DNA of 34,741 nt, taken from contig NZ_MPJW01000122.1 in assembly GCF_001945525.1 (NCBI RefSeq), forward strand, positions 1 through 34,741, given 5' to 3'. Below are positions 28,146-34,741 of this stretch, piece by piece. How positions within the stretch are numbered: position 1 is the stretch's first letter; every line of letters begins with the position of its first letter. The notes under the pieces were generated by a model. The model did not search any database and was not told the origin of the DNA. It worked only from the letters and a program-made list of their open reading frames with translations. A program made the translations under genes and the position numbers. The stretch is from Ileibacterium valens (lineage in GTDB: Bacteria > Bacillota_I > Bacilli_A > Erysipelotrichales > Erysipelotrichaceae).

Positions 28146-29288
28146 CTATTCAGCAGTTTCTTCCTGTGAAGCTTCTTCGACATTTACATCTTCATTGGTA
28201 GCGAGAAGATCTTCTACAGTGATTGTCTGATCTGCTTCCGTCTGATCAGCAGCTTCCTCATTGGAAGGCATGATTGCCGCATGAACTCTTTCTTCGATTT
28301 CCCTGCGGAGTTCTTCGTTGTTTTTTAGGAATTCCTTAGCAGCCTCTTTACCCTGGCCGACCTTGTCCCCATTGTATGAGTACCAGGCACCGGATTTTTT
28401 GAGAATATCGTGGTCTACAGCCAGGTCAATCAATTCGGAAATTGCTGAGATCCCCTGTCCATACATGATTTCAAGCTGGCAGGTCTTAAATGGCGCAGCG
28501 ACCTTGTTTTTTGCAATTTTCACCTTAACTTTGTTTCCAACCGGATCGGTTCCATTTTTAATCACTTCAGATTTTCGGATATCAATACGAACAGAAGCAT
28601 AGTATTTCAAAGCCTGTCCGCCAGGAGTTGTTTCCGGATTACCATAAACAACACCCACCTTTAACCGCAGCTGGTTAATAAAGATCGCTGTACAGTCGTT
28701 GCGGTTGATGATGCCAGCCAGTTTACGCATAGCTTTGGACATCATTCGAGCCTGAAGACCCACCTGCTGATCTCCCATTTCGCCATCGAGTTCCATCTGC
28801 GGAATCAATGCGGCAACGGAGTCCACAACAACCAGATCGACTGCTCCACTTTCAATTAACATCAGCATGATGTTCAGTCCCTGCTCACCAGAGTCAGGTT
28901 GAGAAAGAATCAGTTCATCAATATTAACGCCAAGTGCTTTGGCATAAATTGGGTCAATCGCATTTTCTGCATCAATAAATGCAGCTCGTCCGCCTTTTTT
29001 CTGAACTTCAGCAATCGCATGAAGAGCCAGGGTAGTCTTACCGGAAGATTCAGGACCATAGATTTCAATGATTCGTCCCTTAGGATATCCTCCGATCCCT
29101 AAAGCCTGATCCAGAAGCAGTGATCCAGAAGGAATCACTTCGACATCTACCGCTTTTCGCTCTCCAAGCTTCATGATTGATCCTTTTCCATATTCCTTTT
29201 CAATGGATTTAATCGCATCATTCAGAAGCTCGTCTTTGGATTTTGTTTTTTCTTTATCTTTTGTAGCTTTTTCTTTTTTTGCAGCCAT
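28146..29288 (-). CDS. recA: Recombinase A
   Basis: A 380-residue RecA. Walker A GPESSGKT is at 78-85, Walker [13 protein letters not shown], the L1/L2 DNA-binding loops lie around [18 protein letters not shown] and the [19 protein letters not shown] region, and the C-terminal tail is acidic. RecA forms filaments on single-stranded DNA for strand exchange and SOS signalling. The N-terminus carries a Lys-rich extension (about residues 1-18) before the conserved [15 protein letters not shown]. Ribosome site AAAGGATGG. It follows pncC after 122 bases that hold a 10-base inverted repeat, and ends with its own terminator. Confidence 0.98.
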   Translation of the reverse strand: MAAKKEKATKDKEKTKSKDELLNDAIKSIEKEYGKGSIMKLGERKAVDVEVIPSGSLLLDQALGIGGYPKGRIIEIYGPESSGKTTLALHAIAEVQKKGGRAAFIDAENAIDPIYAKALGVNIDELILSQPDSGEQGLNIMLMLIESGAVDLVVVDSVAALIPQMELDGEMGDQQVGLQARMMSKAMRKLAGIINRNDCTAIFINQLRLKVGVVYGNPETTPGGQALKYYASVRIDIRKSEVIKNGTDPVGNKVKVKIAKNKVAAPFKTCQLEIMYGQGISAISELIDLAVDHDILKKSGAWYSYNGDKVGQGKEAAKEFLKNNEELRREIEERVHAAIMPSNEEAADQTEADQTITVEDLLATNEDVNVEEASQEETAE

Positions 29289-29312
29289 AATTCCATCCTT
29301 TCACTATCATTT

Positions 29313-29349
29313 ACATCAGATTTTTAATCTTTGTTTCTGAATCTGATGT
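29313..29349 (-). promoter_or_regulatory. Inverted repeat in the recA leader
   Basis: ACATCAGATT (29313-29322) and AATCTGATGT (29340-29349): perfect 10-base arms, 17 bases apart, 25-61 bases upstream of the recA ATG. No T-run follows on the minus strand, so it is more likely an operator or a leader hairpin than a terminator. It does not match the LexA consensus. Confidence 0.5.
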
Positions 29350-29410
29350 TCATTTTTCGTTGTATGTTTATTTTGAATCATCAGACTTACAGATTAATCA
29401 AGCTGACGAT

Positions 29411-29959
29411 TTAATTTTCTGAATCATGATGATCTTTTCGATCGTAATCTTCATACTCCTGATGAATATTCTTTTGGATCAGATTCATTAATCGATCCAT
29501 CATGAGATCGACCAGTTTGAGTCGCAATTCATTTCTTTCGAGTGAGAGATTGAATTCATAAACCTCAAGATCATGATGACTGGCCAAAGCGCAGTAAACT
29601 AATCCGGCTGGTTTTGATTCCATCACTTTTGGTCCGGCATTACCGGTAAAGGAAACACAATAATCACAGTCGAGAACTTTTCTGGCATTTTTAGCCATTG
29701 CAGCAGCGCAATTTGAGCTGACAACTCCGAAACGTTCAATGATTTCGTGATCGACATGAGCCAGACGTTCCTTTTCAAAGCTCATATAGGTAACTAATCC
29801 GCCGGCAAGAACCTGACTTGCTCCAGAAACTGAGGCCAGACTTGAGCAAAACAAGCCAGCGGTCAGCGATTCACAGGATCCGATCTTTAAATTGTGACTA
29901 GCGCATAGATCAATCAGGTCTTTGGACTTCTTTCTGATCTGATCTTCTAAACTTTTCAT
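29411..29959 (-). CDS. pncC: CinA C-terminal domain protein / NMN amidohydrolase
   Basis: A 182-residue stand-alone CinA C-terminal domain. GSCESLTAG (27-35) carries the catalytic Ser31, and Lys63 in YMSFEKERL fits the second catalytic residue. The FGVVS and FTGNAGP segments are also typical (the latter is usually TGIAGP). PncC deamidates NMN to NaMN, recycling the NMN released by LigA. The N-terminal COG1058 domain of full CinA is absent. Located between pgsA and recA as in many Firmicutes; AAAGGAGA ribosome site. Confidence 0.9.
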   Translation of the reverse strand: MKSLEDQIRKKSKDLIDLCASHNLKIGSCESLTAGLFCSSLASVSGASQVLAGGLVTYMSFEKERLAHVDHEIIERFGVVSSNCAAAMAKNARKVLDCDYCVSFTGNAGPKVMESKPAGLVYCALASHHDLEVYEFNLSLERNELRLKLVDLMMDRLMNLIQKNIHQEYEDYDRKDHHDSEN

Positions 29960-30040
29960 TCAGGTTTCTCCTTTATTGAATCAGTCAATGAGGTAAATGA
30001 ATACGCGGATGACTGGTGAGTGCTGAAAATCACGCAAATG

Positions 30041-30065
30041 AAAAAGCATGAATTACATGCTTTTT
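30041..30065. terminator. Hairpin at the 3' end of pgsA, possible terminator
   Basis: AAAAAGCATG (30041-30050) and CATGCTTTTT (30056-30065) form a 10-base stem with a five-base loop that contains the pgsA stop codon. The T-run is inside the stem on both strands, so termination may be partial, letting some transcripts continue into pncC. Confidence 0.6.
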
Positions 30066-30649
30066 AAAACGTATTTCTTAAGCTTCTGAAAATAGATCCA
30101 TCCAGAATAGAGCGAAGCCGCTGTCGCCGCCCACAGCATGAGATCTGCCATCGGAAAATGCAAATAGCAAAACGGCCAGTTGCAAAGCAGCAGCAGACAG
30201 ATTGCAATCATCTGTAAAACGGTTTTCACTTTTCCGGAAAAGCCTGCTGAAACGACACTTCCTTCAGAAGCTGCCGCAAAGCGCAGCCCATCTACAAGCA
30301 AATCACGGGCTGTCATCAGTAAAACGGCAATGACATTGGCTTCATGCGTGCTGACAAGCAAAATCAATATGGTGTTAACCAGCATTTTATCCGCAATTGG
30401 ATCAAGAAACTTTCCAAAAGAAGTAATGAGATTGTTTTTGCGGGCAATCTGACCATCAAGCATATCCGTTAAGGAAGCGATGGCAAAAAGAACAAAAACA
30501 ACGAGATTTCTTCCAGATAACCCGCTGGTTTCGTCCAGAACCAGCCAGTCTTTTGGGATGTACAAATAACAGGCCACCACAATTGGAACCATCAGGATCC
30601 GCAATACAGTAAGCTTATTTGGCAAATTCATTTGTTTAAAAGTATTCAT
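30053..30649 (-). CDS. pgsA: CDP-diacylglycerol-glycerol-3-phosphate 3-phosphatidyltransferase
   Basis: A 198-residue membrane enzyme of phosphatidylglycerol synthesis. The CDP-alcohol phosphotransferase signature is complete: D62-x2-D65-G-x2-A69-R70-x8-G79-x3-D83-x3-D87. There are about five hydrophobic helices. It transfers the phosphatidyl group from CDP-diacylglycerol to glycerol-3-phosphate at the inner face of the membrane. ATG with GGAG nine bases upstream; it follows rodZ after 24 bases, so both are in one transcript. Confidence 0.96.
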   Translation of the reverse strand: MNTFKQMNLPNKLTVLRILMVPIVVACYLYIPKDWLVLDETSGLSGRNLVVFVLFAIASLTDMLDGQIARKNNLITSFGKFLDPIADKMLVNTILILLVSTHEANVIAVLLMTARDLLVDGLRFAAASEGSVVSAGFSGKVKTVLQMIAICLLLLCNWPFCYLHFPMADLMLWAATAASLYSGWIYFQKLKKYVLKSM

Positions 30650-30673
30650 GTTTTTATCTCCAGGAAAACATTT

Positions 30674-31831
30674 TTATTCGTAATATTCACTGTCTGGATC
30701 TGTATAAGAACCAGCAGCATATGGATCCTCAATTCCCTGATCTTCCGAATTGAGCTCTCCCTGTCCACTTTCAACATATTCTTCACTCTGAGAATAGTCC
30801 TCTTGGGTTGGTGTTTGTTCCGTATTCAGCTGATCAGGTTCCTGAGACTGATCTGAGGATTGATCCTGAGAACTCTGATTGGCTGATCCAGTAAACTGCA
30901 GCGTCACCACGCCATATCCATCGGTAAATCCAGTTTCCTGCAATGGAACAGCTGTGTTGTTGACAGTAATCTGATCATTCGCCTGATAACCGCTGATTTC
31001 AAGTTCAATCAGCGTATCTGTGCCACTCTGGAAAGTATAGGTCCAACTCTGATCAAAAGTATGAGAAGTATTTTGAGTCCCATTAACATACACTGTCACA
31101 CTCATCTGAGCTGCACATTGAAAAGCGATCGAAATGGGCTCGGAATCGGAAAGAGTATTTTCAACGGTGAAACCATTCACCGTATCGGCTGCGGCAGTAA
31201 CCGTAACCGGAATGGCATTTTCCTGCTTTTCAGCCTGAGAACTTGCGTCTTTCTGAGATTTGAACTGATCAGCTAAACGCTGTGTTTCCTCTTCTTTTTT
31301 CTTGAGTTCTTCCTGTTTAGCCAGTTCAGCATTGCGGATATTTCGCTCTGATAGTGCATCAACTGCCAGTGATAAAACGGCTAAGAACGTCAGGGCACCG
31401 ATTGCTGTAAAAATCAGTGTTCTTGAAAGCTGATTTTTAGGATCCCAGTTCATTTTTCTTGAAAGAGCGCCTGCCATGTTTGAGAAGATGTGCTTGCGTC
31501 TTCTTCTTTTTTTAGTCCCCTTCTTCTTTGCCGCCGGCATATTTTCAATCATTTTTCGTTGTGCCTGTGTGATAGCCATATCTCTTGCATGAGCGTAAGC
31601 CGAGATGGTTGCATCGACTTCAGGAGCAATCACCGCCCAGTTGACACCAATCACATCTGCATAAGAATGTACAAAATAACGGACAAATGAAAAATCGTCC
31701 GAAAAAACGTCCAGATTATTTTCTTCAATGGCCCGGATAAATTCCGGAGATAAATGAGTCTGTATCGCAATGTCCTGAATTGAAAGATTCAGATCCAATC
31801 TGCGTTTCTTGAGTATCTGATAGTAAGCCAA
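30674..31831 (-). CDS. rodZ: RodZ-like helix-turn-helix membrane protein
   Basis: A 385-residue protein. Residues 1-70 are a RodZ-type HTH domain (LKKRRLDLNLSIQDIAIQTHLS), followed by a helical and strongly basic stretch ending at KKGTKKRRRRKH (103-114), one membrane helix (about 138-158), a linker with coiled-coil character (EELKKKEEETQRLADQFK), a beta-rich DUF4115 domain (about 205-300) and a long Gln/Ser/Glu-rich tail (305-385). RodZ links MreB filaments to wall synthesis. The start is TTG 31831, supported by AGGGGGA nine bases upstream; no alternative ATG lies near. It is the first gene of rodZ-pgsA-pncC-recA. Confidence 0.88.
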   Translation of the reverse strand: MAYYQILKKRRLDLNLSIQDIAIQTHLSPEFIRAIEENNLDVFSDDFSFVRYFVHSYADVIGVNWAVIAPEVDATISAYAHARDMAITQAQRKMIENMPAAKKKGTKKRRRRKHIFSNMAGALSRKMNWDPKNQLSRTLIFTAIGALTFLAVLSLAVDALSERNIRNAELAKQEELKKKEEETQRLADQFKSQKDASSQAEKQENAIPVTVTAAADTVNGFTVENTLSDSEPISIAFQCAAQMSVTVYVNGTQNTSHTFDQSWTYTFQSGTDTLIELEISGYQANDQITVNNTAVPLQETGFTDGYGVVTLQFTGSANQSSQDQSSDQSQEPDQLNTEQTPTQEDYSQSEEYVESGQGELNSEDQGIEDPYAAGSYTDPDSEYYE

Positions 31832-32007
31832 GCTGAAGAATCCCCCTTATCCGAAATGATTATAACAAACGGATGGGATCAAATCGCTGACCCTCTTTCT
31901 CCAAAAAAACATTTCCTTGAAGTTCTCTGTTTTCCTGGCTATTTCAGTCTATCGCAGATATTGACACCATTCGTGTATATATTAAAATTTTCTTCCTCAT
32001 TTCACAG

Positions 32008-32034
32008 AAAAAAACTGTCCGATTGGACAGTTTT
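32008..32034 (-). terminator. Rho-independent terminator of the GNAT gene
   Basis: AAAACTGTCC (32011-32020), loop GATT, GGACAGTTTT (32025-32034). On the minus strand it runs into TTTTTTT. It is 23 bases past the stop. Confidence 0.88.
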
Positions 32035-32056
32035 ATCATCTGAAAAAATCAATTGT

Positions 32057-32548
32057 TTATGGCTGTAAATCAAGCTGCATTAAATACCAGGTTTTGCCGG
32101 CATGCGCTGAATCAGCAACGCCTTTGTTGACAAAGCCGAGTTTTTCATAAAACGGAATATGTTCCTCCTTGCAAGTCAGAATAATTCCGCTTCGTGAATC
32201 TTCACGACAGTCCTTGATTGCTTCCTTCATTAAGATCGAAGCATAACCACGATGACGGTATTCAGGATCTGTTTCTACACCAAACATCATTTGCCATTTG
32301 CCATCTTCATTATGCATGGCAGCATTGGCATACATTTCATCAGCAAGGAATTCATTGTCAGTCGTCATTCCATTGACCATGGCTACCAGGCGGCCATCTC
32401 GTTCAAGCAGCCAGAAATGATTTGGGAAAGTCTCAAGGCGCTCCTTTAAGACAGTCCTGGACGCAGCTTCTTCAGGCGAAAAACAGGCCTGTTCGAGGCG
32501 GTTGATCTCTTCAAGATCGTTCAAAGACGCATTGCGAATATCGAGCAT
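32057..32548 (-). CDS. GNAT-family N-acetyltransferase
   Basis: A 163-residue cytosolic acetyltransferase. The acetyl-CoA binding loop is YRHRGYASILM (R-x-x-G-x-A form), preceded by the strand MMFGVETDPE and followed by the conserved HIPFYEKLGF segment. The N-terminus (IRNASLNDLEEINRLEQACFSPEEA) resembles arylalkylamine-acetyltransferase-like GNATs that act on small amines. The substrate is not predictable. ATG with GGGAGGA upstream; it is a single-gene transcript with an extended -10 promoter and its own terminator. Confidence 0.9.
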   Translation of the reverse strand: MLDIRNASLNDLEEINRLEQACFSPEEAASRTVLKERLETFPNHFWLLERDGRLVAMVNGMTTDNEFLADEMYANAAMHNEDGKWQMMFGVETDPEYRHRGYASILMKEAIKDCREDSRSGIILTCKEEHIPFYEKLGFVNKGVADSAHAGKTWYLMQLDLQP

Positions 32549-32577
32549 TGTCAGCTTCCTCCCGTCTAAGCACGACC

Positions 32578-32586
32578 ATTATAGCA
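32578..32586 (-). promoter_or_regulatory. Extended -10 promoter of the GNAT gene
   Basis: TGCTATAAT on the minus strand (32586-32578), i.e. TGn plus consensus -10. No clear -35, which extended -10 promoters can lack. It is about 30 bases upstream of the ATG. Confidence 0.6.
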
Positions 32587-32643
32587 AACTTAGGAAAAAA
32601 AAGATTGCATCATTCTTTTTATCATGTTGTATGAATCCAAAGA

Positions 32644-33444
32644 TTATTCCTTGTTTTTCTCATTATCAGCCAATGAACTTAGATCCAGAATCTCATGATT
32701 CAGTACATATGAAGCTCGTTTATCATGTTCCTTTTTCATTGAAGGATTGCCGCTTTCTTCATCCGAGTAGATCTCGATAACATAGTTACGCCCATGAATT
32801 CGATCAACAATCGTTGCGACAATTCCATTTTCATTTTCTACCGTATAGAAATACTGATCATTGGTTCCTTCAAGCCGTAAATATTTCTGAGCTTCCCGAA
32901 AATATTCTTCTTCTTCCGATTTGGAAAACGGATAGTCTGCCACATAACTGTAAAAGATCATGTTCAGACCATTTTCGAGTTTGAAATCACAGGAGTATTC
33001 TGTATTGCTGATCAAAGCATCTGTCTGCCAGTCTGAATACTCGGGCATTCCAATTTTGATATCGGACTCAGGAAGCGTCATCATTCCATCATGAATATAT
33101 TCATCAGGGACGAAAAGAGGATCAATATAGCTTTCCTGAATTTCTTCTGAATAGGCTGCAGAATTAGAATCTTCTGCAGTAAAAGAAACCGTTGCCTCCT
33201 CATTTGACGAACTGTTTCTGAATAATCCGGAGACCAGGCTGAATAAACCCAGAAAAATCAGGATGATAAAAGCTGCCATCCCAATCCTGAGAACTTTCCT
33301 TGCCTGATGGGGTTCCATTGTTTTTCTTGGTGGGTAAGGATTGATATAAGAATCACGGGGAATAGCTGGAACCAGAGAATTTCCGCATCGCTGACATCTA
33401 TATACCCCTTTTGGATTATCAAAGCCGCAGTCTTTGCAGATCAT
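32644..33444 (-). CDS. Zinc-ribbon single-pass membrane protein
   Basis: A 266-residue protein. A cytosolic zinc ribbon (Cys3, Cys6, Cys17, Cys20: CKDC...CQRC) is followed by a proline-rich basic linker, one membrane helix (about 52-74) and an external domain of ~190 residues. The external part contains the repeated-acid linker SSNEEATVSFTAEDSN and then a region with MPEYSDWQTDALIS. The family is not named, but proteins with this layout are common in Firmicutes. ATG 33444 is chosen with AGGGGAG five bases upstream; TTG 33447 is one codon earlier. No function can be given. Confidence 0.8.
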   Translation of the reverse strand: MICKDCGFDNPKGVYRCQRCGNSLVPAIPRDSYINPYPPRKTMEPHQARKVLRIGMAAFIILIFLGLFSLVSGLFRNSSSNEEATVSFTAEDSNSAAYSEEIQESYIDPLFVPDEYIHDGMMTLPESDIKIGMPEYSDWQTDALISNTEYSCDFKLENGLNMIFYSYVADYPFSKSEEEEYFREAQKYLRLEGTNDQYFYTVENENGIVATIVDRIHGRNYVIEIYSDEESGNPSMKKEHDKRASYVLNHEILDLSSLADNEKNKE

Positions 33445-33526
33445 CAAATCTCCCCTTTCTAATGATTAGCCACATTTACAGGTCTGAACGAAAAGTTAAT
33501 TATTTCGTAACCATCGATTTGCAAAA

Positions 33527-34091
33527 TTAACTTTTTTTAGATGAGCCTGCAAGCAAGATATAATTCGGACCATTCTGAGTCAGTTTTGATTCATAAAGAT
33601 TCATCTCATCCAATAGAAGATTCTGGTTATTAAAATCTTTCATACGATTGAGCTCATTAATGAATTGTTCAAAACACTCCTGAGGTTCAATTTTTATAGA
33701 CTTGATCAACGTTGAATTCAGTCTGAGCTTTCTGGCAATCGTAATATGAGCCTTGAATGATTTATCATCAAAAACAAAACCATGTTTTTTCAGTTGTTCC
33801 TTAAGATTTTGAACTTTGATTGATAATTCCCTATTCTCATCAAAACGCAAAACCAGAAGATCTCTCCATTGTTCAAATAGTCCCGGTTTTAATATAACCT
33901 CGCCAAAATCAAAGTTTTGAACCAGAGAAATCAGTTGATGAATTATCTGTTCATCTTCAATATTGCCTAAAAAGACCAAAGTCATGTGCAGGTGATCGGA
34001 AGATACAAACCTCCCGGTCATTCCTTTTGATTTCATAAATTTCTCAATCGGAAGAATCTTCTCTTTAAATGATTGAGAAATTGGAGACGCA
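33527..34091 (-). pseudogene. thpR: RNA 2',3'-cyclic phosphodiesterase, 5' end lost to an IS element
   Basis: A 2H phosphoesterase of the ThpR/LigT type, with both catalytic motifs: HMT in DHLHMTLVF and HIT in FKAHITIA. Such enzymes open 2',3'-cyclic phosphates on RNA ends. The first in-frame ATG is 34036 (169 residues), yet the family-like sequence SQSFKEKILPIEKFMKSKG continues upstream to about 34091, where it runs into the end of an IS200/IS605-type element. The original start codon and roughly the first eight residues are missing. No start codon lies in the open part, a TAG is in frame inside the IS end, and ATG 34036 has no good ribosome site. The protein is therefore probably not made, or is made poorly as a truncated form. 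Confidence 0.75.
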
Positions 34092-34300
34092 GTGACATCC
34101 TCCCCCGCCTACGCCAACGCTTAGAGGCGGGGGCTTCCACCATAGGCCAGGGTTGGTTCCTGCTCGATAGAGCCATCGCTCTAAGGTTCAACAGGCTGTC
34201 TCCGTGTGTCCCACGGTTCTATGATATTTGTTGAATTAGGCGATGACTAACCGCATTCCTTCATTTCTGATGTTGATTGCTGCATTGATGTCTCGATCGT
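34092..34300 (-). ncRNA. TnpB-associated omega RNA / right end of an IS200/IS605-type element
   Basis: The region covering the 3' end of tnpB and the following ~140 bases has the layout of an IS605-type right end that yields the TnpB guide RNA. It has stems CCGTG/CACGG (34202-34216) and AGAGC/GCTCT (34169-34182), and a terminal GC-rich stem CCCCCGCCT (34102-34110) with AGGCGGGGG (34125-34133), then GGATGTCAC at the edge near 34092. In such elements the flanking ~16-20 bases form the guide; here they would be the start of thpR. That a transcript is made is inference. The 5' limit inside tnpB is approximate. Confidence 0.65.
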
Positions 34301-34741
34301 GATGAGCGCCACACTCTGGGCAGTCCCAGACTCTGAGAGATAAGTTTTTCGTTTCTTTATTCTTATAGCCGCAGCTAGAACAGATCTGACTGCTTGCAAA
34401 GAACTTATCCACTTTGACAAGCTGTTTTCCCATATCGGCAAGCTTATACTCCAAAAATCGAGTGAACATTCCCCAGCTGTTATCTGATACAGACTTACCA
34501 AAATGAAGTGACTGTGACAGTCCTTGCATATTCAGATTTTCGATACAGACACAATCATGGTCATTGGCTATCTGCCTTGATTTTTTATGCAGAAAATCTC
34601 TGCGTTGATTGGCTTTTTTTCATGAAGTTTAGCGACTTTGATTCGCTGTTTATTTCAGTTGTTTGAGCCTTTGACCATGTGTGAAAGTTTCCGTGGCTCT
34701 CTTTTGAGCTTCTTTTCAGCCTGGCGGTAATATCCTGGATA
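34236..34741 (-). pseudogene. tnpB: TnpB (RNA-guided nuclease), decayed, partial at window edge
   Basis: The C-terminal third of a TnpB: YRQAEKKLKREPRKLSHMVKG, then ...[39 protein letters not shown], a zinc finger CSSCGYKN...CPEC, and the final RuvC motif [11 protein letters not shown]. It is broken twice: an in-frame TGA at 34657-34655 and a frameshift in a seven-A run (34620-34614 read on minus) that needs one more base. The last 97 codons from ATG 34529 are open but hold only the C-terminus. The N-terminal half lies outside the window. Confidence 0.88.

Larger units (their letters stand above)
34092..34741 (-). mobile_element. IS200/IS605-type element, right part (runs off the window)
   Basis: It is made of a decayed tnpB and a hairpin-bearing right end, inserted at the 5' end of thpR. 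The left end, and any tnpA, lie beyond the right edge of the window. There is no target duplication to look for, as these elements move as single strands. Confidence 0.75.

Noticed and set aside
17539-29349. A shared SOS-like operator for ligA, pcrA and recA
   Set aside because: All three leaders contain inverted repeats, but the arm sequences are unrelated and none matches CGAAC-N4-GTTCG.

Overview
The window reads as chromosomal DNA from a low-GC Bacillota (Firmicutes), most plausibly an Erysipelotrichia relative. That placement is inference. It rests on AT-rich base use, strong AGGAGG-type ribosome sites, a T-box leader, the order pcrA / ligA-camS-gatC-gatA-gatB, the order rodZ-pgsA-cinA(pncC)-recA, and a GatA with a DTGDSIRKPA active-site segment of a kind I associate with Mollicutes and their kin. 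Almost everything is on the minus strand. The one clear plus-strand gene is an alpha/beta hydrolase near 24.8 kb.

Layout from left to right: (1) 0.1-1.1 kb is a graveyard of mobile DNA: an IS66 transposase tail, a large serine recombinase piece and a relaxase-like piece joined end to end. (2) 1.1-4.5 kb is a three-gene operon (DUF4358 protein, MBOAT acyltransferase, DHHW/AlgX-like protein) that looks like a cell-surface polymer O-acylation machine. (3) 4.5-5.8 kb holds a small unknown gene and an S51-type peptidase. (4) 5.9-13 kb is a tight operon: NAD-dependent DNA ligase, CamS lipoprotein, the GatCAB amidotransferase and a membrane-anchored unknown. (5) 13.5-17.5 kb has a CLC transporter of the fluoride type and the PcrA helicase. 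(6) 17.7-20.1 kb has a 390-residue unknown behind a palindromic operator and an rRNA-type methyltransferase. (7) 20.2-23.3 kb is the metNIQ methionine importer under a T-box leader with an AUG specifier. (8) 23.3-24.8 kb is mostly noncoding, with a small PTS-IIA-like helical protein and an orphan terminator. (9) 24.8-27.8 kb has the hydrolase, then pncA-pncB for NAD salvage. (10) 28.1-31.8 kb is rodZ-pgsA-pncC-recA. (11) 32-33.5 kb has a GNAT acetyltransferase and a zinc-ribbon membrane protein. (12) 33.5-34.7 kb is thpR, whose 5' end has been cut off by an IS200/IS605-type element with a decayed tnpB and its omega-RNA end.

Functional links: pncA, pncB and pncC all feed NAD recycling. LigA consumes NAD and releases NMN, the substrate of PncC, so ligase and salvage genes sit within one 20-kb stretch. 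RecA, PcrA and LigA are the DNA repair core. Each has a different inverted repeat in its leader, so no common repair operator is apparent. Several starts differ from the longest reading frame and were set from ribosome-binding sites (ligA, pcrA, gatC GTG, metN TTG, metI GTG, rodZ TTG, pncA, hydrolase, IIA-like gene, methyltransferase, zinc-ribbon gene).
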